DNA from: Labilithrix sp.
GTDB taxonomy: Bacteria; Myxococcota_A; Polyangia; Polyangiales; Polyangiaceae
Reading direction: 5' to 3'
NCBI GenBank assembly: GCA_019637155.1
Contig: JAHBWE010000004.1
Coordinates: 248,001 to 312,000, forward strand
DNA length: 64,000 nt
Shown here: positions 56,839-64,000 of the stretch, one piece after another
How positions within the stretch are numbered: the stretch's first letter is position 1
Layout: every line of letters starts with the position of its first letter
Program-made: the position numbers and the translations under genes
The notes under the pieces: model-generated
What the model was told of the DNA's origin: nothing
The model's input: only the letters and a program-made list of their open reading frames with translations
Databases searched by the model: none

Positions 56839-57858
56839 ATGCGCATTTCTCCCTGGTTGTTGATCGCGCTCGCGGGCTGCAGCGGCGCGGAGGCGGCGAC
56901 GGCGCCGAAGGCCGAGGACCCCGCGGTGGCGGTGCGGCTCGCGAAGGTGGAGCACGGCCCGATCGCGCGGCCGATCCGCGGGACCGGCGTGCTGCGGCTG
57001 AAGAGCGAGATCGACCTCTCGTTCAAGGTCGGCGGGCTCGTCTCCGCGGTCTCGGTCGAGGAGGGCGCGCGCGTGCGGCGCGGGCAGGTCCTCGCGCGGC
57101 TCGATCCGACCGAGGTCGACGCGGCGCTGCGCCAGGCGAAGGAGGGCGCGACGAAGGCGGAGCGCGACCTCGAGCGCGTGCGGAAGCTGCACGCGAGCGG
57201 CGCGATCGCGATCGTCGAGGTGCAGAACGCCGAGACCGCGTTCGCGCTCGCGGAGGCGGGCACGAACGCGGCGGCGTTCAACGCGCAGCGCTCCGTCATC
57301 GTCGCCCCCGACGACGGCCGCGTCGACAAGCGGCTCGTCGAGCCGGGCGAGGTGGTCGCGCCCGGGCGCGCGGTGCTCCACATGAGCGGGCAGTCGAAGG
57401 GCGCGATCGTGCGCATCGGGGTGACCGATCGCGACGTCCTTCGTATCCACGAGGGCGATCCGGCGCGCGTCGTCCTCGACGCCGATCCGACGCAGGTGCA
57501 CGACGGCAAGGTCACCCAGGTCGCGACGGTGGCGACGGCGGGCGCGGGCACCTTCGAGGTCGAGGTGAAGCTCGCGTCGCCGCCGAAGACGGTGCTCTCC
57601 GGGCTCACCGCGAAGGTGGAGATCGCGCACCTCGAAGACGCGGGCGCGGTCGTGCCCGCCGGCGCGGTCACGTTCGGACCGGGCGACGAGAGCGCGGTCT
57701 ACGTCGTCGACGCCGGTCGGGCGCGGCGCGTGCCGGTGAAGGTCGCCTTCCTCGATGGCGCGCGGATCGCGCTCGCGTCCACGCTCGAAGGCGCGGAGGT
57801 CGTCGAGGCCGGCGCCTCCCGCCTCGCGGACGGCACCTCCGTGCGGATCGTCCCGTGA
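56839..57858 (+). CDS. RND efflux periplasmic adaptor lipoprotein (MFP)
   Basis: A 339-residue protein with a lipobox (LIALAGCSG). It shows the adaptor order: first half of the lipoyl domain (VGGLVSAVSVEEGARVRRGQ), coiled-coil hairpin (about 90-150), second lipoyl half (VVAPDDGRVDKRLVEPGEVV region), then beta-barrel (ARVVLDADP) and membrane-proximal domains. It links the inner-membrane pump to an outer-membrane channel; no TolC-like gene is adjacent. AAGGAG lies 6-7 bases before the ATG at 56839. The stop overlaps the pump's GTG start. Confidence 0.88.
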   Translation: MRISPWLLIALAGCSGAEAATAPKAEDPAVAVRLAKVEHGPIARPIRGTGVLRLKSEIDLSFKVGGLVSAVSVEEGARVRRGQVLARLDPTEVDAALRQAKEGATKAERDLERVRKLHASGAIAIVEVQNAETAFALAEAGTNAAAFNAQRSVIVAPDDGRVDKRLVEPGEVVAPGRAVLHMSGQSKGAIVRIGVTDRDVLRIHEGDPARVVLDADPTQVHDGKVTQVATVATAGAGTFEVEVKLASPPKTVLSGLTAKVEIAHLEDAGAVVPAGAVTFGPGDESAVYVVDAGRARRVPVKVAFLDGARIALASTLEGAEVVEAGASRLADGTSVRIVP

Positions 57859-60800
57859 GCGCTGGTCGAGACGCGGCCGGAGGACCGACCGCGTTCGCCG
57901 TCCGGCGGTGGCAGTTCACGCTCGTCGTCTTCCTCGCCGTCGTCGCGCTCGGCGTCCAGTCGCTCTTCACCGTGCCGAAGTCGGAGGACCCGACCTTCCC
58001 GTTCGCGACGTTCGTCGTCGTCGCGGTGCTCCCCGGCTCGAGCCCCACCGACGTGGAGCGCCTCGTCGTCGATCCGCTCGAGACGAAGCTGAAGTCGCTC
58101 GCCGACGTGAAGACGATGCGCACCGAGATCGAGGACGGCGTGTCGGTCACGCGCGTCGAGTTCGTCGCCGGCAGCGATCCGACCGAGAAGCACGACGCGG
58201 TGCTGCGCGAGACGACCGCGCTCCGCCCGACCCTGCCGCCGGAGCTCGCGCGGCTCGAGGTGCGCCAGTTCAACGCCGCGAACGTGAACGTCGCCGAGGT
58301 CGCGCTCGTCAGCGAGACGGCGTCGTACCGCGAGCTCGAGGTCGCCGCGCGCACGCTCCGGCGGCGGCTCGAGAACCTCGGCTCCGTCGGCGAGGTCACC
58401 GTCGCCGGCCTCCCGAAGCTGGAGGTCACCGTCACGCTCGATCTCGATCGGATGGTCGCGCTCGGCGTGCACCCGCAGGAGGTCATCGCCGCCGTCGGCG
58501 CCGAGAGCGCGAACGTCCCCGCCGGCAGCGTCGAGGCGGGGAGCCGCCGCTTCAACGTGCAGACGAGCGGCGACTACGCGTCGATCGACGAGGTGCGGAC
58601 CACGATCGTGCGCTCCGCGGGCAGCAGCTCGATCCGCGTCGCCGACGTCGCGACGGTGACGTACCGCGAGGCGGAGGACGCGCCGTTCGCGCGCTTCGAC
58701 GGCAAGCGCGCCGTGCTCGTGACCGCGCCGCAGCGGGAGGGGAAGAACATCTTCGAGACGAAGAAGGTGATCGACGCGGAGCTCGCCGCGTTCGCGCCGT
58801 CGCTGCCGCCGAGCATCCACCTCGAGCGCGGCTTCGATCAGTCCGCCAACGTCGCGCACCGCATGTCCGGGTTCACGCGCGACTTCGGGCTCGCGATCTT
58901 CCTCGTCCTCCTCACGCTCCTGCCGCTCGGCTGGCGCGCGTCGGTCATCGTGATGGTGTCGATCCCGCTCAGCCTCGCGATGGGCCTCTTCTTCCTCGAC
59001 GCGTTCGGCTTCGGGATCAACCAGCTCAGCATCGTCGGCTTCGTCCTCGCGCTCGGCCTCCTCGTCGACGACTCGGTCGTGGTGGTCGAGAACATCACGC
59101 GCCACGTGCGCGCGGGGAGGCCGCCGGTGGAGGCCGCGATCGCGGCGACGAAGCAGATCACGGTGAGCGTCCTCGGCTGCACCGCGACGCTCCTCTTCGC
59201 GTTCCTCCCGCTCCTCATGCTGCCCGGCAACGCGGGGCAGTTCATCCGCTCGCTGCCGGTCGCGGTCGTCGTCACGATCGCGGCGTCGCTCCTCGTCTCG
59301 CTCACGGTCGTGCCGTTCCTCGCGAGCCGCGTCCTCGTGCCGGAGGCGGAGCACGGGAACGTCTTCCTCCGCGGCCTCACCTGGCTCATCGAGGGCAGCT
59401 ACCGCCGCGTCCTCGACCGCGCGATGGCGTGGCCGCGCACCACCCTCCTCGTCGGGCTCGCCGTCTTCGCCGGCGCGCTCGCGCTCGTCCCGAAGATCGG
59501 GTTCAGCCTGTTCCCGAAGGCGGGCGTACCCCAGGTCATGATCTCGGTGCAGGGCGCGGAGGGCTCGGCGCTCGCGGAGACCGATCGCGCGGCGCGCTTC
59601 GTCGAGTCGATCGTCGCCGGAGAGCCGCGCACCGCGCACGTCGCGACGACGGTGGGGAAGGGGCACCCGCAGATCTACTACAACGTGGTCGGGCGCAACG
59701 AGGGCGCCAACGTCGCCGACGTGTTCGTCGTCCTCGAGGGGCACGAGCCGCCGACGCGCTTCGTCGAGTCGGTGCGCGCGAAGCTCCGCGACTACCCGGG
59801 CCCGCGCTTCGACGTGGTCGAGTTCGAGAACGGCCCGCCGCTCGACGCCCCGATCGCGATCCGCCTCCTCGGCGACGATCCCGCCGCGCTCGAGCGCGCC
59901 GCTTCCGACGTCGAGGAGCTCCTCGGCGAGCTCGAGGGCACGCGCGACGTGCGCAACCCGGCGAGCGATCGGCGGACCGATCTGCGCGTGAAGGTCGACC
60001 GCGACAAGGCGGCGGTGCTCGGCGTGTCGCCGCCGGACGTCGATCGTGCGGTGCGCCTCGCGATCGGCGGCGTCGTCGCGGGGAAGTACCGCGACCCGGC
60101 GAGCGACGAGGCGCGCGACATCAAGGTGACGCTCCCGCGGCGGACGCCGGGCGCGGCGCCGGACGTCGGCGCGCTCGAGCGCCTCTACGTCGGCGCGAAG
60201 GGCGCGGCGGTGCCGCTCGCGCAGGTCGCGTCGATCGTGCCGGAGCCGTCGCCGTCGAAGATCCGGCACCACCAGAAGGAGCGGAGCGTCACCGTCACCG
60301 CGCACGTGAAGGACGGCTACAACACCGACCGCCTCACGAAGCTCGCGCTCGCGCGGCTCGCGAAGATCGAGCTGCCGAAGGACGTGCGCGCCGAGCCCGC
60401 GGGCGAGCTCGAGAACCGGCAGGAGAGCTTCGGCGGCCTCGGCGCCGCGATCGTCATCGCGATCTTCGGCGTGCTCGCGATCCTCGTCCTCGAGTTCCGC
60501 ACCTTCAAGAGCACGCTCATCGTCGCGTCGGTGCTGCCGCTCGGCGTCATCGGCGGGCTCGTCGCGCTCTACGTGAGCGGCAACACGCTCTCGTTCACCG
60601 CCAACATCGGCTTCGTCGCGCTGATGGGGATCGAGGTGAAGAACTCGATCTTGCTCGTCGACTTCACGAACCAGCTCCGCGAGGAGGGGGCTTCGCTCGA
60701 CGACGCGATCCGCAAGGCGGGGGAGGCGCGATTCGTCCCGATCCTCCTCACGACCCTCACCGCGATCGGCGGCCTCGTGCCGCTCGTCCTCGAGCGCTCG

Positions 60801-61037
60801 AGCCTCTATTCGCCGCTCGCGATCGTGATCCTCGGCGGCCTCGTGAGCTCGACGCTGCTCGCGCGCGTCGTCACGCCGGTCCTCTACAAGCTGCTCGCGC
60901 CCGCCGTCTCAGTCCGGGGCGCTCCAGTCGAAGAACCACGCGCTCATGGCGTCGACGACGCGCTGGCGAATGGTGGCGTCGTCGAACGCTCGGTGCTGCG
61001 CGACGATGGTGGCGAAGCGGGGGAAGCTCGGACCTAG
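57855..61037 (+). CDS. RND-family efflux transporter (inner membrane pump)
   Basis: A 1060-residue protein starting at GTG 57855 (GTGA overlap). It has the usual duplicated layout of 12 membrane helices and two large periplasmic loops. The proton-relay motif LLVDDSVVVVENI is in the first half and GIEVKNSILLVDFTNQL in the second. The group is the AcrB/MdtBC-like HAE1 family, and a drug or small-molecule substrate is expected. The family sequence ends near 60910 (LYKLLAPAV). The last 42 residues are unrelated and are antisense to the convergent zinc-ribbon gene, suggesting that the original stop was lost. Confidence 0.92.
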   Translation: MSAGRDAAGGPTAFAVRRWQFTLVVFLAVVALGVQSLFTVPKSEDPTFPFATFVVVAVLPGSSPTDVERLVVDPLETKLKSLADVKTMRTEIEDGVSVTRVEFVAGSDPTEKHDAVLRETTALRPTLPPELARLEVRQFNAANVNVAEVALVSETASYRELEVAARTLRRRLENLGSVGEVTVAGLPKLEVTVTLDLDRMVALGVHPQEVIAAVGAESANVPAGSVEAGSRRFNVQTSGDYASIDEVRTTIVRSAGSSSIRVADVATVTYREAEDAPFARFDGKRAVLVTAPQREGKNIFETKKVIDAELAAFAPSLPPSIHLERGFDQSANVAHRMSGFTRDFGLAIFLVLLTLLPLGWRASVIVMVSIPLSLAMGLFFLDAFGFGINQLSIVGFVLALGLLVDDSVVVVENITRHVRAGRPPVEAAIAATKQITVSVLGCTATLLFAFLPLLMLPGNAGQFIRSLPVAVVVTIAASLLVSLTVVPFLASRVLVPEAEHGNVFLRGLTWLIEGSYRRVLDRAMAWPRTTLLVGLAVFAGALALVPKIGFSLFPKAGVPQVMISVQGAEGSALAETDRAARFVESIVAGEPRTAHVATTVGKGHPQIYYNVVGRNEGANVADVFVVLEGHEPPTRFVESVRAKLRDYPGPRFDVVEFENGPPLDAPIAIRLLGDDPAALERAASDVEELLGELEGTRDVRNPASDRRTDLRVKVDRDKAAVLGVSPPDVDRAVRLAIGGVVAGKYRDPASDEARDIKVTLPRRTPGAAPDVGALERLYVGAKGAAVPLAQVASIVPEPSPSKIRHHQKERSVTVTAHVKDGYNTDRLTKLALARLAKIELPKDVRAEPAGELENRQESFGGLGAAIVIAIFGVLAILVLEFRTFKSTLIVASVLPLGVIGGLVALYVSGNTLSFTANIGFVALMGIEVKNSILLVDFTNQLREEGASLDDAIRKAGEARFVPILLTTLTAIGGLVPLVLERSSLYSPLAIVILGGLVSSTLLARVVTPVLYKLLAPAVSVRGAPVEEPRAHGVDDALANGGVVERSVLRDDGGEAGEART

Positions 61038-61169
61038 GGGCTTCGCGAACCCGCACGACGCCGCGACGCACGTGAACACCGTCTCGGCGTCCGCGGTCGC
61101 GACGTCGATCGAGACCGCCTCCGAGCAACGCGGGCACGGAAAACGCAGAACGCCGATCTGGGACGACAT
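60909..61169 (-). CDS. Small zinc-ribbon-like protein
   Basis: An 86-residue protein (ATG 61169) with FPCPRCSEAVSID and a second Cys pair (FTCVAASCGFAK), giving two C-x(2/4)-C knuckles for one zinc. The C-terminal half is helical (ATIRQRVVDAMSAWFFDW). The coding frame has good composition throughout. It overlaps the end of the RND gene by 129 bases on the opposite strand. In-frame TTG starts upstream (61181, 61205) have an AAGGAG nearby, so a slightly longer form is possible. Confidence 0.6.
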   Translation of the reverse strand: MSSQIGVLRFPCPRCSEAVSIDVATADAETVFTCVAASCGFAKPLGPSFPRFATIVAQHRAFDDATIRQRVVDAMSAWFFDWSAPD

Positions 61170-61381
61170 ACGCCCGCTCAATGTCTCCTTACCTAAAGGA
61201 GACAAATCTCATCGGCATTACCCCTAGGGGGGTTGACTACGGCGAAAGAGCGAATCGGACGACGCCGATCGGTCGGCCGCGAACTGTCCGCATGGGCCAC
61301 GCCCGCTCCACCCGCTACGAAGCCCGCCGCTGACACGCACCTTTCACGCAACATCTCCGAGGCGCGAACGATGAGGGCTCC

Positions 61382-62221
61382 ATGCCGAGTCGGACACCGT
61401 TCGACAAGTTCGCGAAGCTGATGTGGTCCGCGCTGCTCGCGCGCGCGGGGAAGGTGGAGACGGAGGAGGAGGTCGCGCCCGACAGCCAGTCGATCGACCT
61501 GACGTTCGAGCCCGACGCGACGAGGCTCGAGGCGCTTCGCCGCTTTGGCCTCGTCGGCCGGATGTTCCACGAAGAGCACGCGCTGCTCGAGTTCTTTCAC
61601 AACCCGCCGAGCAGCGACGAAGTGCTGGCGTGCCTGGCGAAGCTGATCGAGCGACGGAAGACGCCCGACAAGCGTGCATCGAGGCTCTGGATCTTGTCCG
61701 CCGGCCGTCCGACGACCGCGCTCGCGAGGCTCGGCTTCACCGCGGTCCCCGACTGGCCGTCGGGCACGTACGCGCTGCCGGAGGACTTCTTCACGAGCCT
61801 GATCGTCGTCAACGAGCTGCCGGTCGAGAGCGATACCCTCCTCTTGCGCGCGGTCGGCGCAGGTCGCGTGCTGCGCGCCGCGCTGAGCGAGGCCACCGCG
61901 CTGCAGCACGACGTGCCGGAGCGCGACATGATCGTCTCCGGAATGCTAAAAGTCTGGGGAGAGCCGGACAAAGACGAGGAGTTTGCCATGGCGACGCAGG
62001 ATTTCGTGGAACGATGGAAGCGTGAGCTCCGCCAAGAAGGCCGCGAAGAGGGGCAGCAGGTTGCGACGCGCGACGCGCTCGTGCTCGTGCTTCGCGCACG
62101 GTTCGGGGGCGTCGAGCCTGCGACGGAGCAGACCCTCCAGGCGGCCTCGCTCGAGCAGCTCTCGCGCTGGCTCGAGCGCGCGGTGACCGCCGCGACCGCC
62201 GCCGAGGTCTTCGCGACGTAG
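61382..62221 (+). CDS. Rpn/DUF4351-like protein of the PD-(D/E)XK transposase-related type
   Basis: A 279-residue protein. The N-terminus (TPFDKFAKLMWSALLARAGKVETEEEV..SIDLTFEPD) resembles the Rpn/DUF4351 group: a helix, then a strand with the conserved Asp of a restriction-fold nuclease. Later WILSAGRPTTALARLGF and LPEDFFTSLIVVNELP are typical of cyanobacterial and Polyangia members. A charged, Glu/Arg/Gln-rich linker follows, and the C-terminal helical motif LEQLSRWLERAVTAATAAEVF is the DUF4351-like end. Such proteins are lineage-expanded and their role is unclear. Confidence 0.65.
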   Translation: MPSRTPFDKFAKLMWSALLARAGKVETEEEVAPDSQSIDLTFEPDATRLEALRRFGLVGRMFHEEHALLEFFHNPPSSDEVLACLAKLIERRKTPDKRASRLWILSAGRPTTALARLGFTAVPDWPSGTYALPEDFFTSLIVVNELPVESDTLLLRAVGAGRVLRAALSEATALQHDVPERDMIVSGMLKVWGEPDKDEEFAMATQDFVERWKRELRQEGREEGQQVATRDALVLVLRARFGGVEPATEQTLQAASLEQLSRWLERAVTAATAAEVFAT

Positions 62222-62396
62222 CTCGCGCGGTCGAGCTCGAGCCGACGGGTGCGTCTGGGCTTCGACGTCCTGTCGGGAGACCGACACGCCGTAGCGCGCA
62301 GAAGCTCGCGATTTCGCGGTCCTTCACGCTGGCCTCGCTCTTGCTCCGTCCAGACCGGAGGAGCGCGGTCATGGAAAACTGGTACCTCAGCTAAGG

Positions 62397-63899
62397 TCAG
62401 TAGTGGCCCTTCGTGCGGCGGGCGGCGTCGCGGTCCTTGTCGCGGCGCTTCTCCTTGTCGCGCGTCTTCGCGCGGCGCGCGCGGGCGGCGGCCTCCTCGC
62501 TACCCTTGATCGAGGCGAGGGGCCAGAGCGTCTTGTCGATGCGCGCGAGGCCTGCGCCGACGACGGCGTCGATGACCTCGCGCGCCGACTTGTAGCAGGC
62601 GCTCGACTCGTCGAGCGGGACGCGGCCGTCGAGGTTCACGAGGATGTCGTCGCGCCGGTACTGCTCGTCGACCTTGCGCTGATCGAGCTGGCGCATCGCC
62701 TCGCCGCGCGAGAGACGCCGGCCCGCGCCGTGGTTCACGGAGTAGCCGCTCTTCGCCGCGTCCGCCTCCGGCATGAGGATGTAGCTGAAGTCGCGGTTCG
62801 AGCCGGGGATGAGGACGGGATGCCCGGTGTCCTGCCAGATCGTGCCTGCGAGCGCGGGATGGCCGCCGGGGAACGCGCGCGTCGCACCCTTCCGATGCAC
62901 CCAGACCTTCCCGAGCTCGGGATGCGTCTCGGCCTGCACGAGGTTGTGGCTGATCTCGTAGACGAGCTCGAGGTCCTCCTTGAACACCTTGCGGAAGGCC
63001 TCCGCGATCTGCTCGTAGATGACGAGGCGATTCAGGATGGCGTAGTTGCCGCCCGCCGCGACGGCGTTGAGGTAGCCGCGAAAGTGCTTCGAGTCGGGCG
63101 TGAAGTAGCCGAGATCGAGGTCGGTGATCTCGTCCGGCTTCTCGGCCTTCGCGAGCTGGAAGTAGTTGGTCGCGAGGCCGTGGCCGAAGCCGCGTGAGCC
63201 GGTGTGCACCTGCACGAAGAGCGTGCCGGTCTGCACGCAGCGCTGCAGCTCGATGAAGTGGTTGCCGCCGCCGAGCGAGCCGAGCTGATCGAGGCCGCGC
63301 TCCGGCGAGCCCTTGCCGCCCCACGGGATGTCCCACGTGTCGTCGACCGGGATGCGATGACGCTCCGCGCGCGAGCGATCGAAGCTCGCGCCGTATTTGT
63401 CGACGTAGTGCTCGGCGCCGCCGCGCACGAGGCTCTGCAGCTCCTTCTTCGAGAGCGCGCCGAGCTTCACGCTCCGCCCTCCCGCCCCGAGGTTCACGCG
63501 CTTCGTCACCTCGCGGTTGAACTCGAGCTTCCGGTCCGGCGTCGCGAGCTCGGCGGGCACCTTGCTCTCCGCGCTCATCATCCCGCAGCCGATGTCGAAG
63601 CCGACCGGGCCCATCGCGACCGCGCCCTCGTCGCGATCGGTGAGGATGACGCAGCCGACCGGGACGCCGTAGCCGTAGTGCACGTCCGGCGTGACGCAGA
63701 CGAGCTTCGCGCCGGGGAAGCGCGTCGCGTTCACGACCTGGCGATAGAGCGTGGGCTCCGCCTCGGTGAGGAGCTTCTCCGTGAGGAAGAGGCGCACCGG
63801 CACGTCGCCGGTGTCGCCCGTCTCGAGGCGGTAATAGCCGTCCTGGAAGACGGCACGCCGCTTCCAATCACCTTCGTGGACGAGCTCGACCCGCGGCAT
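62397..63899 (-). CDS. rtcB: RtcB family RNA ligase
   Basis: A 500-residue protein. It shows the metal and guanylylation motifs of RtcB: HYGYGVPVGCV, GFDIGCGMM (metal Cys), GSLGGGNHFIEL, VHTGSRGFGHGLA, and NHGAGRRLSR with the His that receives GMP. RtcB joins 2',3'-cyclic phosphate or 3'-phosphate ends to 5'-OH ends in RNA repair. The family usually ends near IKG; here about 35 extra, very basic residues follow (Arg/Lys/Asp-rich), which may bind RNA. ATG 63899 is chosen over a start 12 codons upstream. No archease or RtcR gene is adjacent. Confidence 0.95.
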   Translation of the reverse strand: MPRVELVHEGDWKRRAVFQDGYYRLETGDTGDVPVRLFLTEKLLTEAEPTLYRQVVNATRFPGAKLVCVTPDVHYGYGVPVGCVILTDRDEGAVAMGPVGFDIGCGMMSAESKVPAELATPDRKLEFNREVTKRVNLGAGGRSVKLGALSKKELQSLVRGGAEHYVDKYGASFDRSRAERHRIPVDDTWDIPWGGKGSPERGLDQLGSLGGGNHFIELQRCVQTGTLFVQVHTGSRGFGHGLATNYFQLAKAEKPDEITDLDLGYFTPDSKHFRGYLNAVAAGGNYAILNRLVIYEQIAEAFRKVFKEDLELVYEISHNLVQAETHPELGKVWVHRKGATRAFPGGHPALAGTIWQDTGHPVLIPGSNRDFSYILMPEADAAKSGYSVNHGAGRRLSRGEAMRQLDQRKVDEQYRRDDILVNLDGRVPLDESSACYKSAREVIDAVVGAGLARIDKTLWPLASIKGSEEAAARARRAKTRDKEKRRDKDRDAARRTKGHY

Positions 63900-63921
63900 G
63901 GCGCGAGAAGATGAGCACGGA

Positions 63922-64000
63922 TCAATCCACCGCAAGCACGATCTTGCCGAACGCCTTCCGCGCCTCGAGCAGGCGATGCGCCTCCACCGCGTCCCACAGC
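63922..64000 (-). CDS. Zinc-type alcohol dehydrogenase / quinone oxidoreductase, C-terminal end (partial)
   Basis: The last 25 codons of a gene whose start lies beyond the window: DAVEAHRLLEARKAFGKIVL followed by AVD and TGA (63922-63924). The A-H-x-x-L-E-x-x-x-A-x-G-K-I-V-L pattern is the usual C-terminus of medium-chain dehydrogenases of the quinone oxidoreductase type. It lies 22 bases before the rtcB start in the same direction. Confidence 0.8.
   Translation of the reverse strand, partial: LWDAVEAHRLLEARKAFGKIVLAVD

Noticed and set aside
57699..60305. An 868-codon minus-strand frame opposite the RND pump
   Set aside because: Composition is that of antisense to a GC-rich membrane protein gene, with no start signal or motifs.

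Overview
The window is very GC-rich and every sign points to a Myxococcota bacterium of the Polyangia type. The signs are a Ser/Thr kinase with a C-terminal membrane anchor, TPR-PEGA proteins, a TIGR02996 fragment, Uma2-type nucleases, many lipoproteins with Asp/Ala-rich linkers, thrombospondin type-3 repeats and a MYXO-CTERM-like tail. No tRNA, rRNA or CRISPR array was seen.

Layout. 0-0.9 kb: end of a xanthine dehydrogenase large subunit, then a repeat block containing what looks like the truncated left end of an IS21-type element. 0.9-5.1 kb: a small secreted protein, a Ser/Thr kinase, a nitrilase-fold hydrolase and a TPR-PEGA protein. 5.1-13.0 kb: purine catabolism. This part holds an SsnA-like amidohydrolase, allantoinase, a fused allantoicase/OHCU decarboxylase, 5-hydroxyisourate hydrolase, a di-heme cytochrome c lipoprotein and a PuuD-type membrane urate oxidase. 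With xdhB at the left edge, these could carry hypoxanthine or xanthine through urate, hydroxyisourate, OHCU and allantoin to allantoate and ureidoglycolate. The urate oxidase ends in a cupredoxin-like domain where the known PuuD has a cytochrome c, and the cytochrome is a separate divergent gene.

13-24.6 kb is an accessory zone full of decay: a VOC fragment, a Uma2 gene with frame damage, an HTTM gene whose start is obscured, pieces of a metallophosphoesterase, a TIGR02996 protein, a Cys-rich protein joined to a PP2C end, and a frameshifted propeller-like protein. A PQQ-propeller lipoprotein and a Tat-lipoprotein M24 peptidase look intact.

24.6-34.2 kb (minus strand) is a tightly packed moxR-DUF58-(DUF4381-like)-batA-batB-batC-batDE operon. 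Nearly all of its junctions are 4-nt start/stop overlaps, and BatD and BatE are fused. A 54-residue membrane protein lies upstream. 34.2-37.6 kb has two tandem MutS-like genes, the second with a destroyed Walker A and no Walker B, followed by a HisN-type phosphatase.

37.6-56 kb is mostly envelope and secreted proteins: a trypsin-like protease, lipoproteins, a FadL-type porin, a frameshifted FGE-sulfatase-domain gene, a glycoside-hydrolase-like lipoprotein, an OmpA protein translationally coupled to a 1563-residue surface protein with five TSP3 modules, and an SGNH esterase. 56-61 kb is a TetR-controlled RND efflux operon with three matching operator palindromes. The right end has an Rpn/DUF4351-like protein, RtcB RNA ligase and the end of a zinc-type alcohol dehydrogenase or quinone oxidoreductase.
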